Shown here piece by piece: positions 13,970-21,751 of a DNA stretch of 23,262 nucleotides. Position 1 is the first letter of the stretch. Each line of letters begins with the position of its first letter. The notes beneath the pieces are model-generated. The model ran no database searches. It saw only the letters and a list, made by a program, of their open reading frames with translations, and had not been told where the DNA came from. Both the position numbers and the translations under genes were made by a program. Origin of the DNA: CAYURR01 sp964446745. GTDB lineage: Bacteria; Bacillota; Clostridia; Lachnospirales; WQUN01. The stretch lies in the NCBI GenBank assembly GCA_964446745.1, contig CAYURR010000025.1:1-23262 (forward strand), read 5' to 3'.

Positions 13970-14592
13970 ACATCGAACAAATAAAAGAAACGGTACCGTC
14001 ACCGGACTATATCAGCTCATTGATTACTAAATGGGTGTTTTACGGTTTCGTTGCGGTATTGATAATCATAGGGTTGTATTTGTGTGTGTTTTTGTTCAGA
14101 CAGTTCTTTTCGGATATACGAAAGGTACGCTTCGGTCCTAAGGTCTTCGGCTATAGGCTCATATACAGCGATCAAAAGACCGATAGAGAAGAAGAGGGCG
14201 TAATATACAGTGAGATATTGACCTCCGAATGTTACGGACTGTCGGGCAAGCCGGATTTTATATTTGCGCGTAAGGGCGTGCCTATGCCTGTCGAACTAAA
14301 GAGCGGCAGCATCGGAGAGCGTGGTATACCGCACGAAAACGACCTGATGCAACTTGCAACCTATTTCCTGATTGTAGAGGAGACCTGCGAGGTGCGCCCG
14401 ATAAAGGGACAGCTCGTTTATAAGGATTACACATTTATTATTAAAAATACAGCAAGGCTGCGCGAAAAGGTCATAGAGACCGTAGCGAATATGCGGCGAA
14501 TGATGGATACGGGTATGGCTGATTGCGAGCCTAATTTTGCAAAATGCCGCTACTGTGCTTGCAGGGGCACGGTTTGTGAGCATTCGGCTTAG
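13963..14592 (+). CDS. C-terminal half of the split Cas4-like PD-(D/E)XK, Fe-S nuclease
   Basis: A 209-aa protein. A membrane helix at about 24-47 (WVFYGFVAVLIIIGLYLCVFLF) is followed by a cytoplasmic nuclease core. GLSGKPDFIF supplies Asp98, PVELKSG supplies Glu111 and Lys113, and HENDLMQLATYF supplies Gln130 and Tyr134, the RecB-type motifs II, III and QxxxY. The C-terminus has CRYCACRGTVCEH (Cys195, 198, 200, 205) plus Cys188, matching the C-terminal cysteines of the Cas4 4Fe-4S site. The first cluster cysteine is missing here but present in the upstream protein. ATG 13963 overlaps the upstream stop as ATGGTAG, so reinitiation is likely. No cas1, cas2 or repeat array is in the window. A DNA nuclease activity on the inner membrane face is inferred from motifs. 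Confidence 0.8.
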   Translation: MVDIEQIKETVPSPDYISSLITKWVFYGFVAVLIIIGLYLCVFLFRQFFSDIRKVRFGPKVFGYRLIYSDQKTDREEEGVIYSEILTSECYGLSGKPDFIFARKGVPMPVELKSGSIGERGIPHENDLMQLATYFLIVEETCEVRPIKGQLVYKDYTFIIKNTARLREKVIETVANMRRMMDTGMADCEPNFAKCRYCACRGTVCEHSA

Positions 14593-14610
14593 AACCTTGC
14601 ACAACATTGA

Positions 14611-15981
14611 ATGGAGCGGATTTACACGGATAAGTTAAATAAGAATGATATATATGAACTCACCATTACAGACGTGAGCTCTGAAGGCTTCGGCGTTGCC
14701 CATATAGATGGCATTGCCGTTTTTGTCGCGCAAGCACTCACGGGCGATACGGTAAAAGCATTGATCCTTTCCGTAAAAAGTCGCTATGCTTACGCAAAGA
14801 TAATAGAAATCATACAGCCGTCGCATATGCGTATAGAACCCGTTTGTGGTAATCTTCGCTGCGGCGGCTGTTCGTTTTTACATTGCGAGTACTCGCATCA
14901 GCTCACAATAAAGCGAAAGTTTGTTACCGACGCACTCGCACGTATCGGACATTTTGATCTCGGGGAAAACAGCGAAATAGAAATCGGTGAGACCATAGGC
15001 ATCGAGAACCCGTTTGCATGCCGAAACAAGGCCTCCTTCCCGGTTAGCCCGGAAGGGGTCGGCTTTTATGCGTACAACAGCCACAGGATCATAAATTGCG
15101 AGCAATGTGTGGTGTTGCCGCCTATACACGAGCGTATATTAAAAATCGTGAGGGAGTTTATAAAAAGCGGGGCACTCTCGCCATATCATGAGGAAAGCGG
15201 TAAGGGTGTGCTCAAGCATATCGTTATGCGCTTCGCATCATCGGGAAATCAGGTATTGGTTTGCCTCGTGGTCACCAAACCCGATATCGGAGCAGGTCTT
15301 AAGAGAAATCTTGTGAAAAAGCTATCTGCGGTGCAGGGTGTAAAGTCTGTGCTGTTGAATATAAATCCGAAGCCTACTAACGTAATATTGGGTGATCGGT
15401 CGGAGCTGCTGTTTGGCGACGGCTACTTGACCGAATACATCGGCACATATGCATTTCGTATTTCTCATGCGTCATTCTTTCAGGTGAATACCGAGCAAGC
15501 GCGTGTGCTGTATGACACTGTGCTGCGCTTTGCGGATTTTTTGGGTAATGAAAGGGTCGTGGATGCGTACTGCGGCGCTGGGACGATAGCCGTGTATATA
15601 GCAAGGCATGTCGCGCATGTAAAGGGCATAGAGATATCCGAGGGTGCTATAAAGGATGCAGAGCATAATAGCCGCCTGAACAATATCGGAAATGTGGAAT
15701 ATGTACATGGCCGCACAGAGGATGTGTTGCCGGAGTGTCTTGAAGGAACAGACGCACTGATACTCGATCCGCCGCGCAAGGGATGCGACCCGCGTGTGAT
15801 AGAGGCTATCTTGAATACAAAGCCTCAAAAGCTCATATATGTCTCGTGCAACCCAGCAACTCTAGCAAGGGACGCAAGGCTGCTCGCGGACGGCGGGTAC
15901 AAGCTCAGACGTGCCCAGCCTGTGGACATGTTTCCGCATACGAGCAGCATAGAGACGGTAGCGCTGTTGACCTTGGGATAA
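14611..15981 (+). CDS. 23S rRNA (uracil-5-)-methyltransferase, RlmCD/RumA family
   Basis: A 456-aa SAM-dependent methyltransferase forming 5-methyluridine in 23S rRNA. An N-terminal TRAM domain (about 10-70) is followed by Fe-S cysteines Cys79, Cys84, Cys87 (CGNLRCGGC) and Cys163/166 (NCEQC). The Rossmann domain has DAYCGAGTI (318-326), DPPRKG (386-391), the catalytic Cys413 in VSCNPATLARD and the general base Glu448 in SSIETVALL. In Gram-positive bacteria the homologue often methylates both U747 and U1939, so RlmCD is as likely as RlmD. The ATG at 14611 has no visible ribosome site, and the first codons coincide with a copy of the ATCCGTG repeat on the opposite strand, so the N-terminal residues may be of recent origin. 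It lies 18 bp after the nuclease and 37 bp before the lipid kinase. Confidence 0.93.
   Translation: MERIYTDKLNKNDIYELTITDVSSEGFGVAHIDGIAVFVAQALTGDTVKALILSVKSRYAYAKIIEIIQPSHMRIEPVCGNLRCGGCSFLHCEYSHQLTIKRKFVTDALARIGHFDLGENSEIEIGETIGIENPFACRNKASFPVSPEGVGFYAYNSHRIINCEQCVVLPPIHERILKIVREFIKSGALSPYHEESGKGVLKHIVMRFASSGNQVLVCLVVTKPDIGAGLKRNLVKKLSAVQGVKSVLLNINPKPTNVILGDRSELLFGDGYLTEYIGTYAFRISHASFFQVNTEQARVLYDTVLRFADFLGNERVVDAYCGAGTIAVYIARHVAHVKGIEISEGAIKDAEHNSRLNNIGNVEYVHGRTEDVLPECLEGTDALILDPPRKGCDPRVIEAILNTKPQKLIYVSCNPATLARDARLLADGGYKLRRAQPVDMFPHTSSIETVALLTLG
14617..14633 (-). repeat. Third ATCCGTG repeat fragment, over the methyltransferase start
   Basis: The minus strand reads TTATCCGTGTAAATCCG, sharing the ATCCGTGTA core and the 10-bp phase of the copies at 4226-4266 and 8133-8173. 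Here it lies in codons 3-8 of a plus-strand gene. Confidence 0.45.
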
Positions 15982-16018
15982 TCCAGTTACACGAAAATTA
16001 CAACGTGAGGATGAGACG

Positions 16019-16915
16019 ATGCTGCATCTGTTTATCATTAACCCCGTAGCGGGCGGCTCAAACAAATCCGATGCGATACGCAAACAGATCACTGAGGTGT
16101 TTGCACGCAAAGATCCGGAGCAGGATATCGCGGTTATCATAGAAACCAACAGGCGCGGGCACGCGACGAGTATCGTGCGCGCGTATGATAAAGGTAAGTC
16201 GATGCGCGTGTATGCGTGCGGAGGCGATGGCACGTTGAATGAGATCATAAACGCGGCTGTAAACCGCAAGCATATCGAGGTCGCACATTATCCGTCGGGT
16301 TCGGGCAACGATTTTATCAAGTGCTTCGATGATCTAGATTTCTTCTGGGATATCGAGGCACAGACAAACGGTAAATCGACCGAGGTAGATGTAATACGAT
16401 GCAACGGACGCATAGCGCTGAACACAATATGCACGGGCTTCGACGCAAATATTGCTCGGGACATGGGGTATTTCAGGCGAAAAAAATTCCTCACTGGTAA
16501 GACTGCATATTACGCTTCGATTATGTTAAATTTCTTCGGTAAAATAGGCACGCCTCATCATATAAACGCGGACGGCGAGATATATGAGGACTTACATACA
16601 ATGATAGCTCTAATGAACGGCAAGTATTATGGCGGGGGCTTTTGTCCGGTGCCGGATGCGAAGCAAGACGACGGGCTGCTCGAATGCGTGATGGTCAAAA
16701 AGGTCAGCCATATGGAGGTCGTTAAACTGATCGATCACTATAAGCACGGCAGACTCGATATGGCTGGGGAGAAGATCAAGCATATCAAGGCCAAGCGAAT
16801 CGAGATCACTTCACCTATAGACATAGCCATATGTCATGACGGCGAGGTATCGTACGGAAGGACGATAGAGGCAGAGGTCGTGCCGAGAGCGGTGCGGTTC
16901 ATATATGGGAAATAA
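16019..16915 (+). CDS. Diacylglycerol kinase-family lipid kinase
   Basis: A 298-aa soluble lipid kinase of the DgkB/YegS family, which phosphorylates diacylglycerol or a related lipid at the membrane surface and recycles it to phospholipid synthesis. The nucleotide site is shown by FIINPVAGG at the N-terminus, GGDGTLNEII (68-77) and the PSGSGNDFIKCF segment (92-103). The C-terminal beta-sandwich has LNTICTGFDANIA, ALMNGKYYGGGFCPVPDA and an HDGEVS end. GAGG at 16007-16010 lies eight bases before ATG 16019; ATG 16011 is in another frame. It lies between the rRNA methyltransferase and the alpha-mannosidase on the same strand. In Gram-positive cells DgkB handles diacylglycerol made during lipoteichoic acid synthesis; whether that holds here cannot be seen. 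Confidence 0.9.
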   Translation: MLHLFIINPVAGGSNKSDAIRKQITEVFARKDPEQDIAVIIETNRRGHATSIVRAYDKGKSMRVYACGGDGTLNEIINAAVNRKHIEVAHYPSGSGNDFIKCFDDLDFFWDIEAQTNGKSTEVDVIRCNGRIALNTICTGFDANIARDMGYFRRKKFLTGKTAYYASIMLNFFGKIGTPHHINADGEIYEDLHTMIALMNGKYYGGGFCPVPDAKQDDGLLECVMVKKVSHMEVVKLIDHYKHGRLDMAGEKIKHIKAKRIEITSPIDIAICHDGEVSYGRTIEAEVVPRAVRFIYGK

Positions 16916-16919
16916 CTTT

Positions 16920-16926
16920 GAGGGGG
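16920..16926 (+). promoter_or_regulatory. Ribosome binding site fixing the alpha-mannosidase start
   Basis: GAGGGGG lies eight bases before ATG 16935. The in-frame ATG at 16905, inside the end of the lipid kinase gene, has no such site, so the shorter form is preferred. Confidence 0.65.
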
Positions 16927-16934
16927 ACAAATCG

Positions 16935-19754
16935 ATGGATTTGAAGAGGCTTGAGGTATTAAAGAATCAAGCAAAAGCTAAACATGCGAAACGTATCGTA
17001 ACTCAGCTTGAATACGCAGTCGCGTTGAATGATGCGAAGGGTGGCTTCGATAGCGTTATAACGCAAGCTCTGGATATGCTCTACGCAGACTATGAGGCCG
17101 ACGGTCTGATAACAAAGGACGCTGCAACGAAGGCGGAGCAAGCGCTGAATGTGATGAGCGATGCCGCAAAGGCTATCAAGATAATGTTCGCCGCACATGC
17201 GCATATCGATATGAACTGGATGTGGGGTTATGCGGAGACCGTAGCAATTACGCTCGACACATTCAGGACTATGCTGACGCTCATGGACGAATATCCGGAA
17301 TATATCTTTTCCCAGTCGCAGGCATCTGTATATCGCATCGTAGAGGAATATGACCCTGCAATGCTCGAGCAGATCAAGCGTCGTGTTGCCGAGGGACGTT
17401 GGGAGGTAACTGCTACGACATGGGTTGAGGCAGACAAGAACATGCCGTCTGCCGAGAGCATGGCGCGACATCAGCTGTATACGAGACAGTATCTGTCTAC
17501 GTTACTGGATCTACCGGAGGATGACTTTACATTAGACTTCGAACCCGATACATTCGGTCACGCAGCGACTGTTCCCGAGGTGCTCAACAATGCGGGTGTT
17601 AAATATTATTACCATTGCAGAGGCGATCTGGGTCCAAATATCTACAACTGGGAGGCTCCCTCGGGTGCACGGGTGCTCGTTTACAGGGAACCCGACTGGT
17701 ACAACAGCCGTATAGATGCCGCCAGCATAGTAAAATCCCCGTCGATATGCAAGCATATGGGCTTTGATACGATGCTGTCGGTATATGGTGTCGGTGATCA
17801 CGGTGGCGGCCCCACAAGGCAGGATATTGAGAGCATATTAGAAATGAGTACATGGCCTGTGTTCCCGACGCTGTGCTTTGCACGCATCAAGGACTATTTC
17901 AAACTGCTGGAGCAGAACAAGGAAAAATTCCCGGTAATAAATCGTGAGCAGAACTTTATATTCTCGGGTTGCTACACGACTCAGACACGCATAAAGGCTG
18001 CTAACAAAATCGGCGAGGCAAGGCTCTATGACAGTGAGGCATTGGCCGTGATGGCGGGTATGTTAAGGAACACGACCGATTTACATAAAAAATACCACGG
18101 CGCTAAATACGCCGAGGCTTGGGAGCGTTTACTGTTTAGCCAGTTCCACGATATACTGACGGGGTCCGGGGTCACACGCACGCGCGAATATGCAATGGGC
18201 GAGTCAGAAAAAACCATGGCATTTGCAAATACACAGGCTTCATTATCTATGAGAGCGATAGCATCACGCGGCTCGTCGGCAGTCACATCATCCGACACAG
18301 CATTTGGTTCAGGCGTGGGTTATGGCATAGAGGATTTCACGATGCCGCAAACCGAGCGCGGCCACGGCAGCGAGCGCGTGTATAACATATTTAACACAAC
18401 ACCTACAGAGCGCACAGAGGTTGCAGAGATCACGATATGGGACTGGCCCGGCGAATACAACCGTCTGGTGATAAAGGATGCGAAAGGAAACATACTGACG
18501 CATCAGCTTTTCGACACGAAGCCAAAGCATTATTGGGGTCATAAATATATGCGCGTATGGGTATATCTTGAGGTACCCGCAATGGGCATGGCTACCGTTA
18601 CGGTCTCGGATGGTGAACCTAAACCTTATGAATATAAAGCAATCAATGACTGGCGTGTGGAACGTGCACCGGAATATGTGCTCGAAAACGAACATGTCAA
18701 GGTTTGTTTTGATCGTGGCGATGCGACCATCACGTCGTTTATAGATAAACACAGCGGAGCTGAGCTCATAGATACGAGCAAAAAGGCCGGTGTATTTGAG
18801 CTTGTGCACGAAGACGATATTATGGGAATGACGGCCTGGATAGTAGGACGTCATATGAGCAAAACCCAGATCACGGAGGATGTGCGCATCACATCATATA
18901 CGGGTGAAGATATGGCAGACGTTAACGATCTCGTCAGACAGAGCCTGAGCTTTATAGCTTCGTTTGGGGATTCGCAGCTTTCGGTGACAATTTCGTTAGA
19001 TAAGGACAGCAGATACCTAAACTACGACATCGAATGCGACTGGCAGCAGCGACCGGTTAAGGGTAAGTATATACCGCAGCTGTTCTTTTCAGCACCGCTC
19101 GGATACAAGGCAGAGCATGCACTCTGTGACATCCCGGCCGGTACGATTTTACGTAAGGCATCGGCGATGGACGTACCGTGCCAGAGCTTTATGGCAGCGG
19201 TAGCCGAGCAAAAGAGCTCGCTTGCGATCATCGCACGTACAAAATACGGTTTCCGTTTCTGCGAGGACAATAAGGGCGACACCTCATTAGGTATAGATTT
19301 AATACGCTCCAGCTACGATCCCGATCCATATCCGGAGCTGGGTATGCATCGTATGCAGATCCGCATCGGGTGTGTAAACTTGGATGGATACACGCAGATA
19401 TCGGACGATGCATTTGCATTTTTACATCCGTTGCATGCGATTTCATCGGGCAGCGCGTCACCTGAATGTGTAAGCGGTGGAGCAGATGTTTCTGCTATCA
19501 GTGTTAAGGGCGCAAGGGTTTCCGCTGTTAAATATGCGGAAGACGGCGAGGCTGTTGTCATTCGCCTATACGAAAACGAGGGCAAGGATGCGGAAGTTGT
19601 GATCAATAGCTGCGTTGCGATAAAGGATGCGTATTATTGCGATATACATGAAAAGAAGATCGCGGGCGCGGATGTTATTGAGATAAATGATAATGGACTG
19701 AGATTAAGAATCAAGCATAACAGTTTGGTGAGCATAGGGATAGAGCTAAAGTAA
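16935..19754 (+). CDS. GH38 alpha-mannosidase, cytoplasmic
   Basis: A 939-aa retaining alpha-mannosidase. The zinc site begins with AHAHIDMNWMW (His90, Asp92 after the first His88), and the nucleophile Asp205 is in DFEPDTFGHAATVPEVL. Further family features are WVEADKNMPSAESMARHQLY, the GVGDHGGGPTR loop (zinc and substrate histidine region) and FSQFHDILTGSG with another zinc histidine. The middle and C-terminal beta domains fill the rest, ending near HNSLVSIGIELK. There is no signal peptide, so it acts on imported alpha-mannosides or mannosylated glycan fragments. Length is typical of bacterial GH38 enzymes (about 850-1050 aa). It is the last gene of the operon starting at yhaM; its link with translation and lipid genes is odd, but the GH130 gene upstream in the window fits mannoside use. 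No clear terminator follows. Confidence 0.94.
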   Translation: MDLKRLEVLKNQAKAKHAKRIVTQLEYAVALNDAKGGFDSVITQALDMLYADYEADGLITKDAATKAEQALNVMSDAAKAIKIMFAAHAHIDMNWMWGYAETVAITLDTFRTMLTLMDEYPEYIFSQSQASVYRIVEEYDPAMLEQIKRRVAEGRWEVTATTWVEADKNMPSAESMARHQLYTRQYLSTLLDLPEDDFTLDFEPDTFGHAATVPEVLNNAGVKYYYHCRGDLGPNIYNWEAPSGARVLVYREPDWYNSRIDAASIVKSPSICKHMGFDTMLSVYGVGDHGGGPTRQDIESILEMSTWPVFPTLCFARIKDYFKLLEQNKEKFPVINREQNFIFSGCYTTQTRIKAANKIGEARLYDSEALAVMAGMLRNTTDLHKKYHGAKYAEAWERLLFSQFHDILTGSGVTRTREYAMGESEKTMAFANTQASLSMRAIASRGSSAVTSSDTAFGSGVGYGIEDFTMPQTERGHGSERVYNIFNTTPTERTEVAEITIWDWPGEYNRLVIKDAKGNILTHQLFDTKPKHYWGHKYMRVWVYLEVPAMGMATVTVSDGEPKPYEYKAINDWRVERAPEYVLENEHVKVCFDRGDATITSFIDKHSGAELIDTSKKAGVFELVHEDDIMGMTAWIVGRHMSKTQITEDVRITSYTGEDMADVNDLVRQSLSFIASFGDSQLSVTISLDKDSRYLNYDIECDWQQRPVKGKYIPQLFFSAPLGYKAEHALCDIPAGTILRKASAMDVPCQSFMAAVAEQKSSLAIIARTKYGFRFCEDNKGDTSLGIDLIRSSYDPDPYPELGMHRMQIRIGCVNLDGYTQISDDAFAFLHPLHAISSGSASPECVSGGADVSAISVKGARVSAVKYAEDGEAVVIRLYENEGKDAEVVINSCVAIKDAYYCDIHEKKIAGADVIEINDNGLRLRIKHNSLVSIGIELK

Positions 19755-19841
19755 CAAGCATACCGGCCAGAATACAGGCATACAATCACACATTCTTATT
19801 AGAGTTCATATTATGTATAAAAACTTTAAGGAGATTATTGT

Positions 19842-21593
19842 ATGCCCTGCAATTCTTATCTTAGTTTTGATATATTTGCTGCCGATGAAGCCTTACCGAT
19901 CAAAAATGCAACCGTTCGTGTGACTGGGCAGGATGGAAATGTATATATACTCACAACGGATGTATCCGGTAGAACCAGACTTCTATGCATGGATGCACCG
20001 CCCAAGGAGGAAAGCCTGGACCCGAATTTCGTAGGCAATCCGTTTAGTACATGTAACGCAACTGTTACCGCCGAGAATTTTACACCTGTTACCATCGAGG
20101 GGATACAGATGTTTGAAGGCGTACACTCCATCGAACCTGTGGAAATGGTACCTGCTCTCCAAGGCTTGGTATTTCCCCAGAACAATGAGAGAGTTGCTAT
20201 TCCGAACATATCAATATTGCAATCACCCGAAAGTGAGCCGGAGTATTTCAACGGCACACCAAGGATACTAAACGAGGTATACATTCCCGAGTTTATAATA
20301 GTGCATTTGGGGCGCCCGGATAATGCCAGTGCTAAAAACGTAACAGTCTCATTTCCTAATTACATAAAGAATGTAGCAAGCTCCGAGATATATCCGACGT
20401 GGCCGGAAAATTCCTTGAGAGCAAACATCTACGCACAAATATCACTGACGCTTAACCGGATTTTTACCGAATGGTATCCCTCCAGAGGGTATAACTTTGA
20501 TATTACAAATTCAACAAGCTTTGATCAGGCTTATGTTCACGGTCGCAACATCTTTGAAAACATCTCAATCATTGTTGATGAGATTTTTAATGAGTATATT
20601 GTGAAAAAAGGCACTATTAACCCATACTTTGCAGAGTACTGTAATGGTACGACAGCTACTTGTAACGGGATGTCTCAGTGGGGTACGGTATATTTGGCTG
20701 AAAATGGTTATTCACCGCTAAGTATACTCAGGTATTATTATGGACTGGATATAGAGCTTACATCTACGGATAAGATACAGGCTGTGCAGGCCTCATATCC
20801 GGGTACACCGCTAAGGTTAGGTACCGTCTCCGAGAGTGTACGTATAATCAGTAACCAGCTTAATCGTATAAGGCTAAACTTTCCTGCTATTCCGCTGATC
20901 CCGAACGTAAGCACGACTTTCAATTCCACAGTAGAAGCAGCCGTTAGGATGTTCCAGACTATTTTTAACATTACACCGGATGGGATTGTGGGGAAGGCAA
21001 CCTGGTACAGGATTTCCTATATCTTTGTGGCAGTTACACGCCTGGCCGAACTAAACAGCGAAGGCATACAGGAGGAACTACCGCCGTCAAGGCCGACAGC
21101 GGTACTTAAAGAAGGCAGTACAGGCGACATAGTCAAGTTAGCACAATATTTCTTGGCTGTTGTAGCCAAATACAACAGCTTTGTCCGTCCGCTGGCGATC
21201 GATGGCAAATTCGGCCCCGGAACAAAGGCCTCAGTTATAGACTTCCAAAAAGCTTACGGCTTGGTGGCAGACGGTATAATTGGGCCAAAAACATGGGACG
21301 TTTTGTATGCGCAGTTTATTGGCGTTGTTAACTCCACTGGCCTTGCTATTGGTTATCCCGGTTACTTGATAAAGGAAGGGTCCCGCGGTGACAATGTGTT
21401 GATCATGCAGAAATATCTCAATGTAATCGGAACTCACCACCGTACAATTCCCCCAGTGATCGCAGACGGTATCTTCGGGCCACGCACAAAGCAAGCCGTA
21501 GTGGCATTCCAAAACATATTTGGACTTACACCCGACGGAATAATCGGTAAAAACACGTGGGACAGAATTGTCACTGTAAGGCTACTCTACTAA
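19842..21593 (+). CDS. SpoIID/LytB-like protein with three peptidoglycan-binding repeats
   Basis: A 583-aa protein. Residues 1-105 resemble a carboxypeptidase-regulatory-like beta sandwich. Residues 170-300 form a compact SpoIID-like domain: YIKNVASSEIYPTWP with Glu182 in the position of the SpoIID catalytic glutamate, a paired-cysteine YCNGTTATC segment, then GMSQWGTVYLAENGYSPLSIL and RYYYG. The long stretch normally found between these two blocks in SpoIID is almost absent. Three PG_binding_1 repeats follow at about 320-395, 415-492 and 505-583, each ending in a DGxxGxxTW motif. There is no signal peptide or membrane helix, so the route to the wall is unclear; a spore coat or cortex location is possible. 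AAGGAG at 19828-19833 lies eight bases before the ATG. A strong terminator follows, so it is separate from spoIVA. Confidence 0.82.
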   Translation: MPCNSYLSFDIFAADEALPIKNATVRVTGQDGNVYILTTDVSGRTRLLCMDAPPKEESLDPNFVGNPFSTCNATVTAENFTPVTIEGIQMFEGVHSIEPVEMVPALQGLVFPQNNERVAIPNISILQSPESEPEYFNGTPRILNEVYIPEFIIVHLGRPDNASAKNVTVSFPNYIKNVASSEIYPTWPENSLRANIYAQISLTLNRIFTEWYPSRGYNFDITNSTSFDQAYVHGRNIFENISIIVDEIFNEYIVKKGTINPYFAEYCNGTTATCNGMSQWGTVYLAENGYSPLSILRYYYGLDIELTSTDKIQAVQASYPGTPLRLGTVSESVRIISNQLNRIRLNFPAIPLIPNVSTTFNSTVEAAVRMFQTIFNITPDGIVGKATWYRISYIFVAVTRLAELNSEGIQEELPPSRPTAVLKEGSTGDIVKLAQYFLAVVAKYNSFVRPLAIDGKFGPGTKASVIDFQKAYGLVADGIIGPKTWDVLYAQFIGVVNSTGLAIGYPGYLIKEGSRGDNVLIMQKYLNVIGTHHRTIPPVIADGIFGPRTKQAVVAFQNIFGLTPDGIIGKNTWDRIVTVRLLY

Positions 21594-21617
21594 TCTTATC
21601 TTACGGCTACTATAAAT

Positions 21618-21657
21618 GAGCTGATAAAATCAGGTATGGATTTCATCAGCTCTTTTT
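21618..21657 (+). terminator. Rho-independent terminator after the SpoIID-like gene
   Basis: GAGCTGATAAAATC (21618-21631) pairs with GATTTCATCAGCTC (21639-21652) with one A-C mismatch and a seven-base loop. Five T follow at 21653-21657. It lies 25 bases after the stop codon. Confidence 0.85.
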
Positions 21658-21734
21658 ACATGGGCTAGTCATCAATCCCAATAAAGCATAAATTTCCCCC
21701 CTCCTAAATATATATGTATAAACGCATATATTGC

Positions 21735-21740
21735 AGGAGG
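21735..21740 (+). promoter_or_regulatory. Ribosome binding site of spoIVA, wide spacing
   Basis: AGGAGG is followed by eleven bases, mostly T, before ATG 21752. The spacing is longer than usual, but this ATG gives the conserved SpoIVA start; the in-frame TTG at 21731 lies upstream of the site itself. Confidence 0.65.
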
Positions 21741-21751
21741 TTTTTTTTATT

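Noticed and set aside
13676..14592. A CRISPR-Cas locus suggested by the Cas4-like motifs
   Set aside because: No cas1, cas2 or effector genes and no repeat-spacer array were seen on either strand; the neighbours are housekeeping genes.
15480..15828. Long minus-strand open frames opposite the methyltransferase gene
   Set aside because: They are antisense to conserved catalytic motifs, have no ribosome sites and no recognisable domains.
16905..16934. Ten-residue N-terminal extension of the alpha-mannosidase
   Set aside because: No ribosome site before ATG 16905; GAGGGGG sits correctly before ATG 16935.
19797..19815. CATATTAT upstream of the SpoIID-like gene as a sporulation sigma box
   Set aside because: It matches only the CATA core and has no matching -35 at the right distance.
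19755..19841. Terminator after the alpha-mannosidase gene
   Set aside because: No stable hairpin followed by T residues could be found in this gap.
21725..21732. CATATATT as a SigE -10 box for spoIVA
   Set aside because: The predicted transcription start would fall inside the ribosome binding site at 21735-21740. A second candidate, CATAAATT at 21687-21694, has a poorly spaced -35, so neither is listed.
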